Shown: positions 17,101 through 25,240, counted from the first letter of the stretch. The stretch is 64,000 nt of DNA from an uncultured Candidatus Melainabacteria bacterium (GCA_934757275.1 CAKVLN010000003.1:62001-126000); one strand, 5' to 3'. The notes: a model not told the origin generated them from the letters alone. Made by a program: numbers and translations.

Positions 17101-18759
17101 GTGAAAAAGAATTTTTATGACGCTTTTTCTTTAATGGAAATGATGGTTGTGCTACTTATTGTAGCAATAGTTGCAGCGGCGACTGCACCAATGGTTACGA
17201 AAAAAATGGCAAGAAACACAGGCTCAGGTGATAGCCCTTGGGTGTTTACAGGCTTAGGCGGAAATATCGCCTACAACATGAACGGTAATGATAATACCAC
17301 AGTCTTGATTGGTACAACTTCTGTTCCAAACGGCTGGACGGGACATGCAAGATTGTTTGTTGATTCTGGTAACAACGCAGCACATATCGCATTCGGACAT
17401 GGTAATGATACACCATTACTATTAACTGCCGACCCTGCTGGTAGAATTGGTTTTTCTAATGCGCAAATTCCTGCAAACTCTGTTGCTTTTGGGACTGAAC
17501 AAACAATTACTGGTACTGAACATGTTGCAATTGGCAGAAATTTAGAGTTTCAAAGCAACTGCAACAATTCAATAATAATTGGACAAAATGGAGAAACAAA
17601 TTCTTCTAGAACAATCGTTATTGGTAGCTCTGATATAGAAGACAACGGCCCTTATGCATCAGAAGATGACGCAATCGCAATTGGTAGTGGCACTGAAGCC
17701 ACTGGCGTTAGCGCAATTGCCATTGGAGGTCAAAATGAGCAAAAAACGACTGCAAGTGGAGCTCGTTCAATCGCAATAGGTACACATATTACAGATAGTA
17801 ATACTTATGGACTTACAAAAACACAAGCAACTGCTACTGACTCTATTGCAATTGGGACTAATGCTACTAGTACTGGTGCACAAGGTGTCGCAATTGGAAG
17901 ATTTGCTCAAGCTACAGGCGTACGTTCTCTAGCTATAGGACCCGGTTTTAAAGAAGGCGGTACAAGTGCTAGTGCAAGGGCAACTGCCCAAAACTCAATG
18001 GCACTTGGTATGAATGCAGAAGCAAACCATACAAATTCAGTTGCAATTGGTCCTGGAGCAACAACTAGTGGAGATAGACAAATTGTTTTAGGATCTGCTA
18101 ATACAAGAGAAATTATTCTAGGTAGCGAAGATACTATTGTAACAATACCTGGTTTTTTGAAAGTTGGTAAAAATACAGTTTTAGGATATAGTGGAAATTC
18201 ATATAGGACATTCGTCCGTCATAAAACTTATAAAAAAGACAATTGGTGGCTAAAAAGCATAGAAGTAGAAAGCGGTAGTGGTAATGATAGATTTAGATGG
18301 GGTGAAGATTACTCGGAATCAGCATTTAAAAAGGCGTTCACTTCTGACCGTCGTTTGAAGAATGTTGGCGAAAAGTATACCGCAGGTTTGGACGAGTTGA
18401 AGAAGTTGGAATTTTTCCACTACACATTTAAGAAAGACGAAAACAAAACTCCAATGGTTGGCGTAATGGCACAAGATTTGCAAAAAGTTTTCCCTGATGC
18501 AGTAACCAAAGGTGATGACGGATATTTGAGAATTAGACTTGAAGATATGTTCTATGCTGTAATTAATGCGGTGAAAGAATTAGATAGCAAGATTGCTCAA
18601 ATCGTTGAAAATATTAGTGGCATTAATTCTAAAATTGAAAATTTGGAAAAAGAAAATGCTGAATTGCAAAAAGTTAATTCTGATTTGGTAAAAACAAATG
18701 AAGAATTAAAAGCAGAAATAAAGAACATTGAAAAAAGAATAGAAAAGCTTGAGAAGTAA
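17101..18759 (+). CDS. Surface protein: type IV prepilin-like N-terminus, YadA-like head repeats, S74 endosialidase-type chaperone
   Basis: A 552-residue protein starting at GTG (AGAGG ribosome site 5 nt ahead). Residues 1-30 are a prepilin signal: K-K-N-F-Y-D-A, then F-S-L-M-E-M-M-V-V, with the +5 glutamate and a long hydrophobic helix (A rather than G at the cleavage site). Residues ~120-335 hold repeats of S/A-I/V-A-I-G-x-x-A-x-A-x-G type, like trimeric autotransporter heads. From S415 the S-D-R-R-L-K motif opens a peptidase S74 intramolecular chaperone domain, usually self-cleaving at that serine, with G-V-M-A-Q-D-L-Q. The last ~60 residues are a coiled coil. A trimeric fibre tip displayed by pilus or secretion machinery is inferred. 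Confidence 0.85.
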   Translation: MKKNFYDAFSLMEMMVVLLIVAIVAAATAPMVTKKMARNTGSGDSPWVFTGLGGNIAYNMNGNDNTTVLIGTTSVPNGWTGHARLFVDSGNNAAHIAFGHGNDTPLLLTADPAGRIGFSNAQIPANSVAFGTEQTITGTEHVAIGRNLEFQSNCNNSIIIGQNGETNSSRTIVIGSSDIEDNGPYASEDDAIAIGSGTEATGVSAIAIGGQNEQKTTASGARSIAIGTHITDSNTYGLTKTQATATDSIAIGTNATSTGAQGVAIGRFAQATGVRSLAIGPGFKEGGTSASARATAQNSMALGMNAEANHTNSVAIGPGATTSGDRQIVLGSANTREIILGSEDTIVTIPGFLKVGKNTVLGYSGNSYRTFVRHKTYKKDNWWLKSIEVESGSGNDRFRWGEDYSESAFKKAFTSDRRLKNVGEKYTAGLDELKKLEFFHYTFKKDENKTPMVGVMAQDLQKVFPDAVTKGDDGYLRIRLEDMFYAVINAVKELDSKIAQIVENISGINSKIENLEKENAELQKVNSDLVKTNEELKAEIKNIEKRIEKLEK

Positions 18760-18782
18760 GGCTAGGAAGGTTAAAAGGTTAA

Positions 18783-18888
18783 TACCCTTCCCAACCTTCC
18801 CTAACAAGGGAAGGAGTTTCACCTCACTAGTTAGGGAGGTCGCAGTCGTGCTTGAGCCTTGCGAAAGTTACGAATGCGGGTGGGTTTT
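18783..18888 (+). repeat. Repeat family B, copy with attached CCCTTCCC palindrome
   Basis: 18784-18816 repeats the CCCTTCCC...GGGAAGG block seen at 12010. It is followed by CACCTCACTAGTTAGGGAGG, then TCGCAGTCGTGCTTGAGCC, TTGCGAAAGTTACGAATGCG and GGTGGGT. The latter part is nearly identical to 38819-38884. Confidence 0.8.
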
Positions 18889-18965
18889 AAATAAGAATTG
18901 CCACAAAAATCTTACGATTTTTTCGCAATGACACCCAGCTAGAAATCTTATTACGACAAGTGATA

Positions 18966-19084
18966 TTGTTGGGCTGAAAGCCCAACCTACTGGGAGCTTT
19001 CACGTCCAGTCATTACGAGGAGCGAGAGCGACGAAGTAATCTATCTTTAAGTCAAGCAGAGTAGGTTGGGCATACCTGCCCAAC
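18966..19084 (+). repeat. Repeat family A, copy 2 (full length)
   Basis: Almost identical over its whole length to 16647-16767, including both terminal hairpins and the central CATTACGAGGAGCGAGAGCG block. It lies 78 bp from the adjoining B copy. Together the two fill most of the gap 18760-19218. Confidence 0.85.
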
Positions 19085-19135
19085 ATTAATTAAGCTTTTC
19101 TAAAAAAAATTTCTTTTGCCTCTCACGGGCAATTT

Positions 19136-19167
19136 GGGCGAAAGCTACGCTTTCGCCCTTTCTCTTT
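19136..19167 (+). terminator. Intrinsic terminator, plus strand
   Basis: A 10-bp stem GGGCGAAAGC/GCTTTCGCCC (19136-19145, 19149-19158) has a 3-nt loop, followed by TTCTCTTTT. It would end transcription from the pilin-like gene after reading through the repeat block. Confidence 0.75.
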
Positions 19168-19203
19168 TACAAAATTAAAACAACTCTTATATTTAAAACA
19201 AAA

Positions 19204-19238
19204 AACAACGAGCAATTTTTATCGTTTTGCTCGTTGTT
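19204..19238 (-). terminator. Terminator overlapping the end of the HNH-like gene
   Basis: A 12-bp perfect stem has arms 19227-19238 and 19204-19215. On the minus strand it is followed by TTTTTTG. The upstream arm encodes the last residues of the protein, so coding sequence and terminator share bases. Confidence 0.75.
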
Positions 19239-20298
19239 TATGTTTCATCGTTGCACTTCTCGCCAAGCGCCTAGCGTCTTTTTCACTATAACAAAACTCG
19301 TCCAAATTCAAGTCTATTCGCCCGCCAGACTCTCTTTGCAAGGTCTTTTTAATCTTATAAGGATAATCCTCATTCCCTCTTAGTCCACCGCTTTCAATAA
19401 TTGAAATTATTTGATTTATATATTTTTGGCAATTTCTAACGACCGCAGGAAACATTTTTATATACTTGCTCAAAGGCATATTAGACCTCAAGCTATTAGC
19501 GTTTGCAGAAACCAGCATAAAATTAGAAATAATATTCTCGCCTTGTTTAGAATTAGGTTTAACATGTTCAATCGTAGCCGCAGACGCTCTAATAATACGT
19601 TTTGCAATCTCTGCTTGCGAACGGTCTGCATACTTTACGATAAAAGCATTTTCGCTAGTTCCAGAGGTCGGAAGATAAAATGCTCTATCCTTCAAGCTTT
19701 CATAAATCTTCTTTTCACCACGTTTTGGCTTAATTTCTTCTAACGAGTCTAAAAGGACTTTACGCTTAAACATATCGTCTTTATTATTTTCTATAATAAC
19801 CTGTCTGCAGCGAGTAGTCTTGTGATGGACGTCCAACGCTTTTTCTGGCGAAAGTTTCAATGAAATTTTGTCCACATCATCAAGGACACTAAATTCTTCG
19901 AGTTTTAGTTTAACCAATGCCTCGTTATAATGCGCTTTCAAAATATTTGGTAAAACCTCTTCAGGTTTTTCTTTCGCAACCTGTTCAAACATCTTAAAAA
20001 CTTTTTTCTCAGTTTTTTGCATAAAACTTCTATAAGGTTTTAAAAGTTTCACAACCTCGCCGACATTTTGACATCTATCAATCTTAACCTCTAATCTGGG
20101 TAACTCTGCACTTGTAATCATTTTAACGCCAAAATACGGACAGACAACTCCTCGAAGTTTTCTCAGCGGATTACCAGCCGATGTAGTACCCTGAAAGCTC
20201 GGTAACGAATTGCCAACAAGTGCAACTCGATTTTGCCTCATATCATTTTGAGAAAGTTGATGATTAAATATTCTATTTGTTATAGCTGATATTATCAC
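19219..20298 (-). CDS. Putative HNH-nuclease-like protein with N-terminal motif
   Basis: A 359-residue protein whose C-terminal part has an HNH pattern: I-E-H-V-K-P-N-S-K-Q-G (E244-H245), then N-x-M-L near 259-262, and A-N-A-N-S-L-R-S (268-271). This matches the E-H-x-x-P-x-S-x-G-G...N...N-x-x-R layout of HNH endonucleases. C-P-Y-F-G at 53-57 looks like a C-P-Y-C-G zinc knuckle with its second cysteine lost, so metal structuring is doubtful. The middle is lysine-rich and helical. L-P-S-F-Q-G at 32-37 fits the N-terminal motif shared by several proteins here. The gene is alone and ends in a terminator. Nuclease activity is possible but not assured. Confidence 0.55.
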   Translation of the reverse strand: MIISAITNRIFNHQLSQNDMRQNRVALVGNSLPSFQGTTSAGNPLRKLRGVVCPYFGVKMITSAELPRLEVKIDRCQNVGEVVKLLKPYRSFMQKTEKKVFKMFEQVAKEKPEEVLPNILKAHYNEALVKLKLEEFSVLDDVDKISLKLSPEKALDVHHKTTRCRQVIIENNKDDMFKRKVLLDSLEEIKPKRGEKKIYESLKDRAFYLPTSGTSENAFIVKYADRSQAEIAKRIIRASAATIEHVKPNSKQGENIISNFMLVSANANSLRSNMPLSKYIKMFPAVVRNCQKYINQIISIIESGGLRGNEDYPYKIKKTLQRESGGRIDLNLDEFCYSEKDARRLARSATMKHKQRAKR

Positions 20299-20352
20299 TC
20301 TACATAATCCCTATCTCTATAATAGCAGTTGTTACAAGCTTTGGCAATAGTA

Positions 20353-21714
20353 CTATTTCCTAACAATTAGCGTAATATCATTAAACACAACAAATATCAT
20401 AAGAATTATTAACAAAGAGAAAAAGACAGTTGAAATAACTTCAATAACCTTTTCATTCAATGGTTTGCCCATAATTTTTTCAATTATCAAAAACATCAAA
20501 TGACCGCCATCTAAAGCAGGTATTGGTAAAATATTCAATATGGCAAGGTTCATGGAAATCAACGCAGCAAGCAAAACGCCAGACGCTTTACCACTCTTAT
20601 CAATCATATCACCGCCAATTTTTGTAATCGCAACAACACCGTGCATATCTTTTAGAGGAATATTGCCCGTAAAAAGTTGTCCCAAAGAATAAATCATTGT
20701 ATATGTATTATCCCAAAGATAAGCGCAACTTTCCTTAACAACACTTGTTGGAGTATTTGTTGCAATCATTGTTTGTTTTGCGCTCAAACCTATTCCAATA
20801 ATTCCTTTTTCATCAGGATAAATTGGATTAAGTTTGATTTGTTCCCCTTCTCTTTCAACAAGCAAATTAATTGGGTGAACACCATTTGACAAAACTTTCG
20901 CAACATCATACATTGTGTATTTACCATCAGAAGTATAAACTTTTTTACCATCAACTACCTTAGCTAATTCGCTCAAATTATCATCAATTTGAAAGCCCTC
21001 TTTCTTGAAGTACTTAGCACCTTTTAAAGCATATTTATCCATCTTAATAACGTCTTCATCAAGTGCCTCTGGCAATCTTATAGCAATACCTTCTGGAATA
21101 ATTTCATCTTTTGACAACCCAGGGTTAAGTTCCTTCAAGCGTGCGAAGTTTTTATCAACAGTTTCTTCGGTAATAAATCCGTTATCTTTTGCACTATTCT
21201 TAACAATAGTTACAAAAGAATAGGCATTATTGATTTCACAGTCGTTTACTTTTAAAATTCTATCGCCCTTCTTCAAGCCAGAGTTCCAAATACTAGCGTC
21301 TTTCGGAGCACTTATTTCACCTGCATAAATTTCGTAATTTCCTGAAGGTAATTTATGAGAAACAATTGCAACAAGCATTACAAGAGCTATTGCACAAAAA
21401 ACATTTGCAATAACACCCGCTGATACAACAATCGCCCTCTGCCAAGCAGGTTTGTTCATAAATCTTTCTGGGGAATCTTTTGGTAATTCACAGTCCTTTT
21501 CATCATCAGGAAAAGAAACATAGCCACCTAGTAAAAGTGCGTGAATAAGAACTTCAACATCGCCAACTTTTGTTTTAAAAAGTGTTGGACCGACTGGCAA
21601 GCCAAAACCAAATTTATCTACCTTAATTCCACATGCACGAGCAGCAAAGAAATGCCCAGCTTCATGCACTAAAATTAGTAAACTTAATAATAAAATCATT
21701 ATGATAATTGACAT
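20353..21714 (-). CDS. rseP: RseP-like site-2 metalloprotease (M50)
   Basis: This 453-residue intramembrane protease has the zinc motif H-E-A-G-H at residues 17-21 in the first helix and the partner motif P-A-L-D-G-G-H near residue 405. Between them lies a periplasmic PDZ region with an insertion of about 100 residues (K/D-rich, around 190-290). RseP-type enzymes cleave transmembrane anti-sigma factors and remnant signal peptides. The window also encodes an ECF sigma/anti-sigma pair at 45415, a conceivable but unproven substrate. The gene is not next to dxr or bamA as it is in proteobacteria. Confidence 0.9.
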   Translation of the reverse strand: MSIIIMILLLSLLILVHEAGHFFAARACGIKVDKFGFGLPVGPTLFKTKVGDVEVLIHALLLGGYVSFPDDEKDCELPKDSPERFMNKPAWQRAIVVSAGVIANVFCAIALVMLVAIVSHKLPSGNYEIYAGEISAPKDASIWNSGLKKGDRILKVNDCEINNAYSFVTIVKNSAKDNGFITEETVDKNFARLKELNPGLSKDEIIPEGIAIRLPEALDEDVIKMDKYALKGAKYFKKEGFQIDDNLSELAKVVDGKKVYTSDGKYTMYDVAKVLSNGVHPINLLVEREGEQIKLNPIYPDEKGIIGIGLSAKQTMIATNTPTSVVKESCAYLWDNTYTMIYSLGQLFTGNIPLKDMHGVVAITKIGGDMIDKSGKASGVLLAALISMNLAILNILPIPALDGGHLMFLIIEKIMGKPLNEKVIEVISTVFFSLLIILMIFVVFNDITLIVRK

Positions 21715-21802
21715 AAAAATCTCCCCTTAACCATCAATAATTTTATCATGAATATAAAAAAAATAACTTTCCAAAACTCAAAAAATTTGCTACAATCAAG
21801 GC

Positions 21803-22627
21803 ATGGCAGATTTGGTAGAAAAATTAAAAGAAATAGGATTTAACACTTACGAGGCAAAAGTTTACATTGCGCTTCTAAAAAAATATCCTGCAACAGGTTA
21901 TGAAGTAGCAAAACTCGCAAACATTCCACAATCAAGAACTTATGACACCTTAAAAGTTTTAGAGGAAAAGAATATTGTAGTTTCTACGAACACCAAACCG
22001 CAGACTTACACGCCAATTAAGCCTAAACAGCTAACAGCAAGATACCAAAAGAAAATTAATTCAACAATAAGTTTTTTAGACAAACATTTGCCAGAAGTGA
22101 AAGACAACTATAACGAGCCAATTTTAACAATCAACGGCATTCAAAACATACAAGAAAAAATTATTGAAGTGATACAAAACGCCAAACACGAAATATACAT
22201 GGAAATTTGGTCGCAAGATTTCAAAGTTTTTGAAAAAGAGTTGTTGAACGCATATAACCGAAATGTAGAGATAAGAATTGTTGGCTATGACAACTTTAAT
22301 TCACGCTTTGGTTTGGTTTTTGAACACGCTTTTGCAAGAGATATTGAAATGTCACTAGGCGGAAGAATGATTATTATTGCAGCCGATGATTCAGAAGGCG
22401 TTGTCGGAAAAATTTCATCGCTTAAAAACGACATTTCAGACACCAACATAATTTGGACAAAAAACAAAGGCATTGTATTTATTATAAAAGAATTTATCGT
22501 GCACGACATGTACCTAATCGATGTAGAAGAGAATTTGGTTGAACAAATGAAATACATTTACGGCAAAGGCTTTAAACGCCTAAAAGATAAGGTTTTGGGT
22601 ACAAATGCGACTTATATGATACATTAG
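21803..22627 (+). CDS. TrmB-family transcriptional regulator
   Basis: The 274 residues contain an N-terminal winged helix-turn-helix (about 1-70) with the TrmB-type G-F-N-T-Y-E-A-K-V-Y-I-A-L-L-K and Q-S-R-T-Y-D-T-L-K-V-L-E-E-K. A C-terminal phospholipase-D-like sensor domain (about 110-270) follows, with E-I-Y-M-E-I-W-S-Q-D-F. TrmB proteins mostly sense sugars and control sugar transport or central carbon genes. No transporter is adjacent. It is divergent from rseP with an 88-bp gap, and it ends at a bidirectional terminator shared with tRNA-Val. Confidence 0.85.
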   Translation: MADLVEKLKEIGFNTYEAKVYIALLKKYPATGYEVAKLANIPQSRTYDTLKVLEEKNIVVSTNTKPQTYTPIKPKQLTARYQKKINSTISFLDKHLPEVKDNYNEPILTINGIQNIQEKIIEVIQNAKHEIYMEIWSQDFKVFEKELLNAYNRNVEIRIVGYDNFNSRFGLVFEHAFARDIEMSLGGRMIIIAADDSEGVVGKISSLKNDISDTNIIWTKNKGIVFIIKEFIVHDMYLIDVEENLVEQMKYIYGKGFKRLKDKVLGTNATYMIH

Positions 22628-22666
22628 GGTTTATTATTATAAATGTAAATAACTTCTTTTAAAGCA

Positions 22667-22700
22667 AAAAAAAAAAAGAACCTTAAAAGGTTCTTTTTTT
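22667..22700. terminator. Bidirectional intrinsic terminator
   Basis: AAAGAACCTT and AAGGTTCTTT form a 10-bp stem with a 2-nt centre, flanked by an A run on the left and a T run on the right. It serves the TrmB-type gene (plus) and tRNA-Val (minus). Confidence 0.85.
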
Positions 22701-22703
22701 AAA

Positions 22704-22779
22704 TGGTGGGCGTTAGAAGACTCGAACTTCTGACCCTCTCCTTGTAAGGGAGACGCTCTACCAACTGAGCTAAACGCCC
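22704..22779 (-). tRNA. tRNA-Val (anticodon UAC)
   Basis: A full cloverleaf can be read on the minus strand. The acceptor stem GGGCGTT pairs with AACGCCC. The D arm is A-G-C-T-C-A-G-T-T-G-G-T-A-G-A-G-C. The anticodon loop CTTACAA gives anticodon TAC, and the T arm contains GTTCGAGTC. The 3' CCA is encoded (22704-22706). It decodes GUA and other GUN valine codons. Confidence 0.95.
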
Positions 22780-22845
22780 TTTTAGCGGAACTCTTTGGAT
22801 TCTCGAACCCTCTGAGCTTTTTGCTACCGACTGTCAACAAAATTA

Positions 22846-22874
22846 ATCATAGTATAAACATTTTTTAATGTCAA
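22846..22874 (-). promoter_or_regulatory. Consensus promoter of tRNA-Val
   Basis: On the minus strand, TTGACA (22874-22869) and TATGAT (22851-22846) are spaced by exactly 17 bp, about 65 bp ahead of the tRNA. The near-perfect match suggests strong transcription. Confidence 0.75.
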
Positions 22875-22969
22875 TCACTTTGTTTAAAATTTTTTATAAT
22901 CTAATTAACGTATTTAATTTTTCCCACAAATTGCGTAAAATAAAGGAAATAAGAAAGGAGTTTTGAACT

Positions 22970-24370
22970 ATGGAAATCAAAGTTGTTCAAGATGTTAAAG
23001 CTATTGATGCTGATATTCTTGTTGTAAACATGTTTGAAGGTGAAAAAACTATTAGCGAAATTGCCAACAAATATGCAATCGAACAAGATAATTTTAAAGG
23101 AAAATTCGGAGAAACTTATCTTCTTCCTACTTACGGTCAAGAAGTTTACAAAAAAGTACTTGTTTTAGGTTTAGGCAAAAAATCAGAACTAACACCTAAC
23201 AAATTAAGAGAAGCTACATACAAAGCTATCAAGAAATGCATGCAAATGGAAGCTAAAAAAGTTGCCTTCTCTCTTGAAGGAATTGAGTTTGATTATTCAG
23301 AACAATTCACGATGGGTGCACTAATTGCTGACTATGTTTTTGACAAATATAAATCTGAAAAGAAAGACAACAAAGTTAGAGAAGTTTACGTTCAAGCAAA
23401 CGAAGGTATTGTTAGAAAAGCAGAAAAAATAGCCGCAGCCATGACTTTTGCAAGAAATTTAGCCAACGAACCTGCACAGCTTGCTACTCCTAGCGAACTT
23501 GCAAACATAGCTTGCGATTTTGGTCTGGAAACAAAAATTTACAACAGAGAAGAATGTGAAAAAATGGGCATGGGTGCTTTTCTTGCAGTTGCTAAAGGAA
23601 GCGCACAAGAGCCAAAATTCATTCACATGAAATATTCTGTTGAAAATCCTAAAAAACGTATCGCAATTATCGGCAAAGGCATTACGTTCGATAGCGGTGG
23701 CTTAGACATCAAGCCAGCATCTTCTATGTTAACAATGAAAGATGACATGTCAGCTGCAGCATGCGTTCTTGGCATCATGAGCATAATTAGAGAATTTCAC
23801 CCACAAGTTGAAGTTCACGGAATTATCGCAGCTTGCGAAAACATGCCTGGTTGCAGCGCTTACAAACCTGGTGACATTCTAACTGCAAAGAATGGCAAAA
23901 CAATTGAAGTCGACAACACAGACGCAGAAGGCAGACTAACTCTTGCTGATGCACTTTGCTACGCTTGCGAACTAGGTGTTGATGAAGTGATTGACCTTGC
24001 AACCCTTACAGGAGCATGTGTTGTAGCTTTAGGTACAAATGCAGCTGGCATTATGGGTAATGACGACACGCTAGTTAAAAACCTTATTGCAACCGCAGAC
24101 AGAAATGGTGAAAAATATTGGGAACTTCCACTTTGGGACGAATACTTTGACAGTCTAAAAAGTGACATCGCTGATATGAAAAACACTGGCTCTCGTTGGG
24201 GTGGCGCATCAACTGCTGGCGTATTCTTACAAAAATTTGTAAAAGACGTAAAATGGGCGCACATTGATATCGCTGGGGTAGCTTTCTTAGAAAAACCTCA
24301 ACAAGAATTTATTAAAGGCGCAACTGGTGCTGGTGTTAGAACCTTATTGAACTATATTCTAGAACAATAA
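22970..24370 (+). CDS. pepA: Leucyl aminopeptidase (M17)
   Basis: A 466-residue cytosolic M17 aminopeptidase. The catalytic C-terminal domain shows G-K-G-I-T-F-D-S-G-G-L-D-I-K-P (first metal ligands and lysine), M-K-D-D-M-S, and the family signature N-T-D-A-E-G-R-L-T-L-A-D-A-L with its metal-binding D and E and the catalytic arginine. The N-terminal ~150 residues form the usual macro-like domain. Such enzymes are two-metal hexamers that trim N-terminal leucine and other residues in peptide turnover. The gene is monocistronic and ends in a clear terminator. Confidence 0.95.
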   Translation: MEIKVVQDVKAIDADILVVNMFEGEKTISEIANKYAIEQDNFKGKFGETYLLPTYGQEVYKKVLVLGLGKKSELTPNKLREATYKAIKKCMQMEAKKVAFSLEGIEFDYSEQFTMGALIADYVFDKYKSEKKDNKVREVYVQANEGIVRKAEKIAAAMTFARNLANEPAQLATPSELANIACDFGLETKIYNREECEKMGMGAFLAVAKGSAQEPKFIHMKYSVENPKKRIAIIGKGITFDSGGLDIKPASSMLTMKDDMSAAACVLGIMSIIREFHPQVEVHGIIAACENMPGCSAYKPGDILTAKNGKTIEVDNTDAEGRLTLADALCYACELGVDEVIDLATLTGACVVALGTNAAGIMGNDDTLVKNLIATADRNGEKYWELPLWDEYFDSLKSDIADMKNTGSRWGGASTAGVFLQKFVKDVKWAHIDIAGVAFLEKPQQEFIKGATGAGVRTLLNYILEQ

Positions 24371-24394
24371 TTGTTATTCTTTGTTAAACAAAAG

Positions 24395-24430
24395 AGGTCT
24401 GCTTATTTTTTATTAAGTAGACCTTTTTGT
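24395..24430 (+). terminator. Intrinsic terminator of pepA
   Basis: An 11-bp stem with one G-U pair (24395-24405 with 24414-24424) is followed by TTTTTGTT. Confidence 0.85.
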
Positions 24431-24499
24431 TAGCAAATAAAAGACAAAAATTATACTTTTTACTAATGATATTCAAGCAAATTATTTTATACTAATAAT

Positions 24500-24664
24500 A
24501 CAAAGAAATGGAAACAAAAAATTGACCGCTATAACCCACATGCTACATCGCACGTTTACAGAAGGCGTACTCCTTCTTGAGGTTAAATGCGGTAAAGGGC
24601 AACTCTAAGTTTGCCCTTTATATAGTAAAAGAGCTGATTTAACTTTTTATAATCAGCTCTTTTT
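24500..24664 (+). ncRNA. Candidate structured non-coding RNA with its own terminator
   Basis: Between pepA and the XRE gene lies a non-coding stretch that is less AT-rich than its flanks and contains nested pairing. ACCGC (24525-24529) pairs with GCGGT (24589-24593) and encloses AGAAGG/CCTTCT (24560-24565, 24572-24577). Next comes AAAGGGCAA/TTGCCCTTT (24594-24602, 24611-24619), then a 13-bp terminator stem (24627-24639, 24651-24663) followed by T-rich sequence. A TATACT box at about 24488-24493 could be the -10. I cannot assign it to a known family. It might be a small RNA or a leader of the XRE gene. Confidence 0.5.
24627..24664 (+). terminator. Intrinsic terminator of the candidate RNA
   Basis: A 13-bp perfect stem AAAAGAGCTGATT/AATCAGCTCTTTT has an 11-nt loop. 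It lies entirely upstream of the XRE start codon, so it either ends an independent RNA or attenuates the downstream gene. Confidence 0.8.
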
Positions 24665-24743
24665 AAAACTTGAAATAATAATGTTTTTATGTAAAATATC
24701 GTGTATAGAAATATTTTTAATAATAGATGAGAATAATATTATT

Positions 24744-24962
24744 ATGGAAGATAAGAATAGATTAAGAAATTTAGGAATTAACATTAAGAGCGAACGTCTT
24801 AGACGTGACATCTCTCAAGAAAAACTAGCAGAACTTACAAACATTTCAAGAAACTCAATCAGTTTGATTGAAACAGGTAAGATTAACCCAACAATATTGA
24901 AGGTAATTGATATTGCTAATGTTTTAGGAGTTGACCTACCTGTTTTAACTAGAGATGTTTAA
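24744..24962 (+). CDS. Small XRE-family helix-turn-helix regulator
   Basis: The 72-residue protein is essentially a single Cro/C1-type HTH: I-K-S-E-R-L-R-R-D-I-S-Q-E-K-L-A, then N-I-S-R-N-S-I-S-L-I-E-T-G-K-I-N-P-T with the recognition helix, and L-K-V-I-D-I-A-N-V-L-G-V. A longer reading from 24681 is open, but it begins just behind the terminator hairpin and adds an unlikely C/I/F-rich leader, so the ATG at 24744 is preferred. There is no adjacent toxin gene, so it does not look like a toxin-antitoxin pair. Its target is unknown. Confidence 0.8.
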   Translation: MEDKNRLRNLGINIKSERLRRDISQEKLAELTNISRNSISLIETGKINPTILKVIDIANVLGVDLPVLTRDV

Positions 24963-25078
24963 TTAATTGCATGCTAATTTAATGTTGGAATTAGATGCGT
25001 CTTTAGACTGAAAATTATTTTTGCGCATTTAGTGTAGGTAGTTTTTTGTTTTGAGGCGCATCTTTATATCAAAAAAAT

Positions 25079-25110
25079 TGGTGCGCCAAACAGCAACACC
25101 CTACATTTTG
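25079..25110 (+). repeat. Repeat family C, diverged copy, within a 358-bp non-coding region
   Basis: TTGGTGCGCCAAACAGCAAC then ACCCTACATTTTGA resembles the C copy at 54281. The rest of 24963-25321 is non-coding and holds further degenerate blocks (GAGGCGCATC, GAGGCGTGTA, AACACCCTCTACG, CACACCCTACA) that look like decayed repeats, then the prs terminator. No gene is visible. Confidence 0.5.
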
Positions 25111-25240
25111 AGGCGTGTAAATGTTTATTTGGCGTCATTTTAGGTGCAATTAGCGTTCAATTTGATACGGTAGTAACACCCTCTACGTTAGAAGTTACTT
25201 TTCAACGTATTATGTAGCTTTTCACACCCTACAATAAAAT

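Noticed and set aside
16826-17104. 92-aa plus-strand ORF ahead of the pilin-like gene
   Set aside because: It reads through the repeat blocks (16793-16980) and the 13-A tract, has no protein-like composition and overlaps the start of the real gene.
18749-18931. 60-aa ORF after the pilin-like gene
   Set aside because: It lies within a family B repeat and its CCCTTCCC palindrome.
16647-19084. CRISPR array
   Set aside because: The repeats are few, palindromic, unevenly spaced and ~120 bp long, with no regular spacers and no cas genes in the window.
22637-22840. 67-aa minus-strand ORF
   Set aside because: It overlaps tRNA-Val and its terminator.
24500-24664. Naming the structured RNA as 6S RNA, SRP RNA or a known riboswitch
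   Set aside because: None of the conserved cores I could check by eye (SRP GGAAG loop region, TPP CTGAGA, cobalamin GCCACTG) is present, and the pairing pattern is not that of a long 6S hairpin.
24681-24743. Longer N-terminus for the XRE regulator
   Set aside because: It begins directly after the terminator hairpin and adds a C/I/F-rich peptide not expected of the family.
24744-24962. Antitoxin of a toxin-antitoxin pair
   Set aside because: No small co-oriented partner ORF is found on either side.
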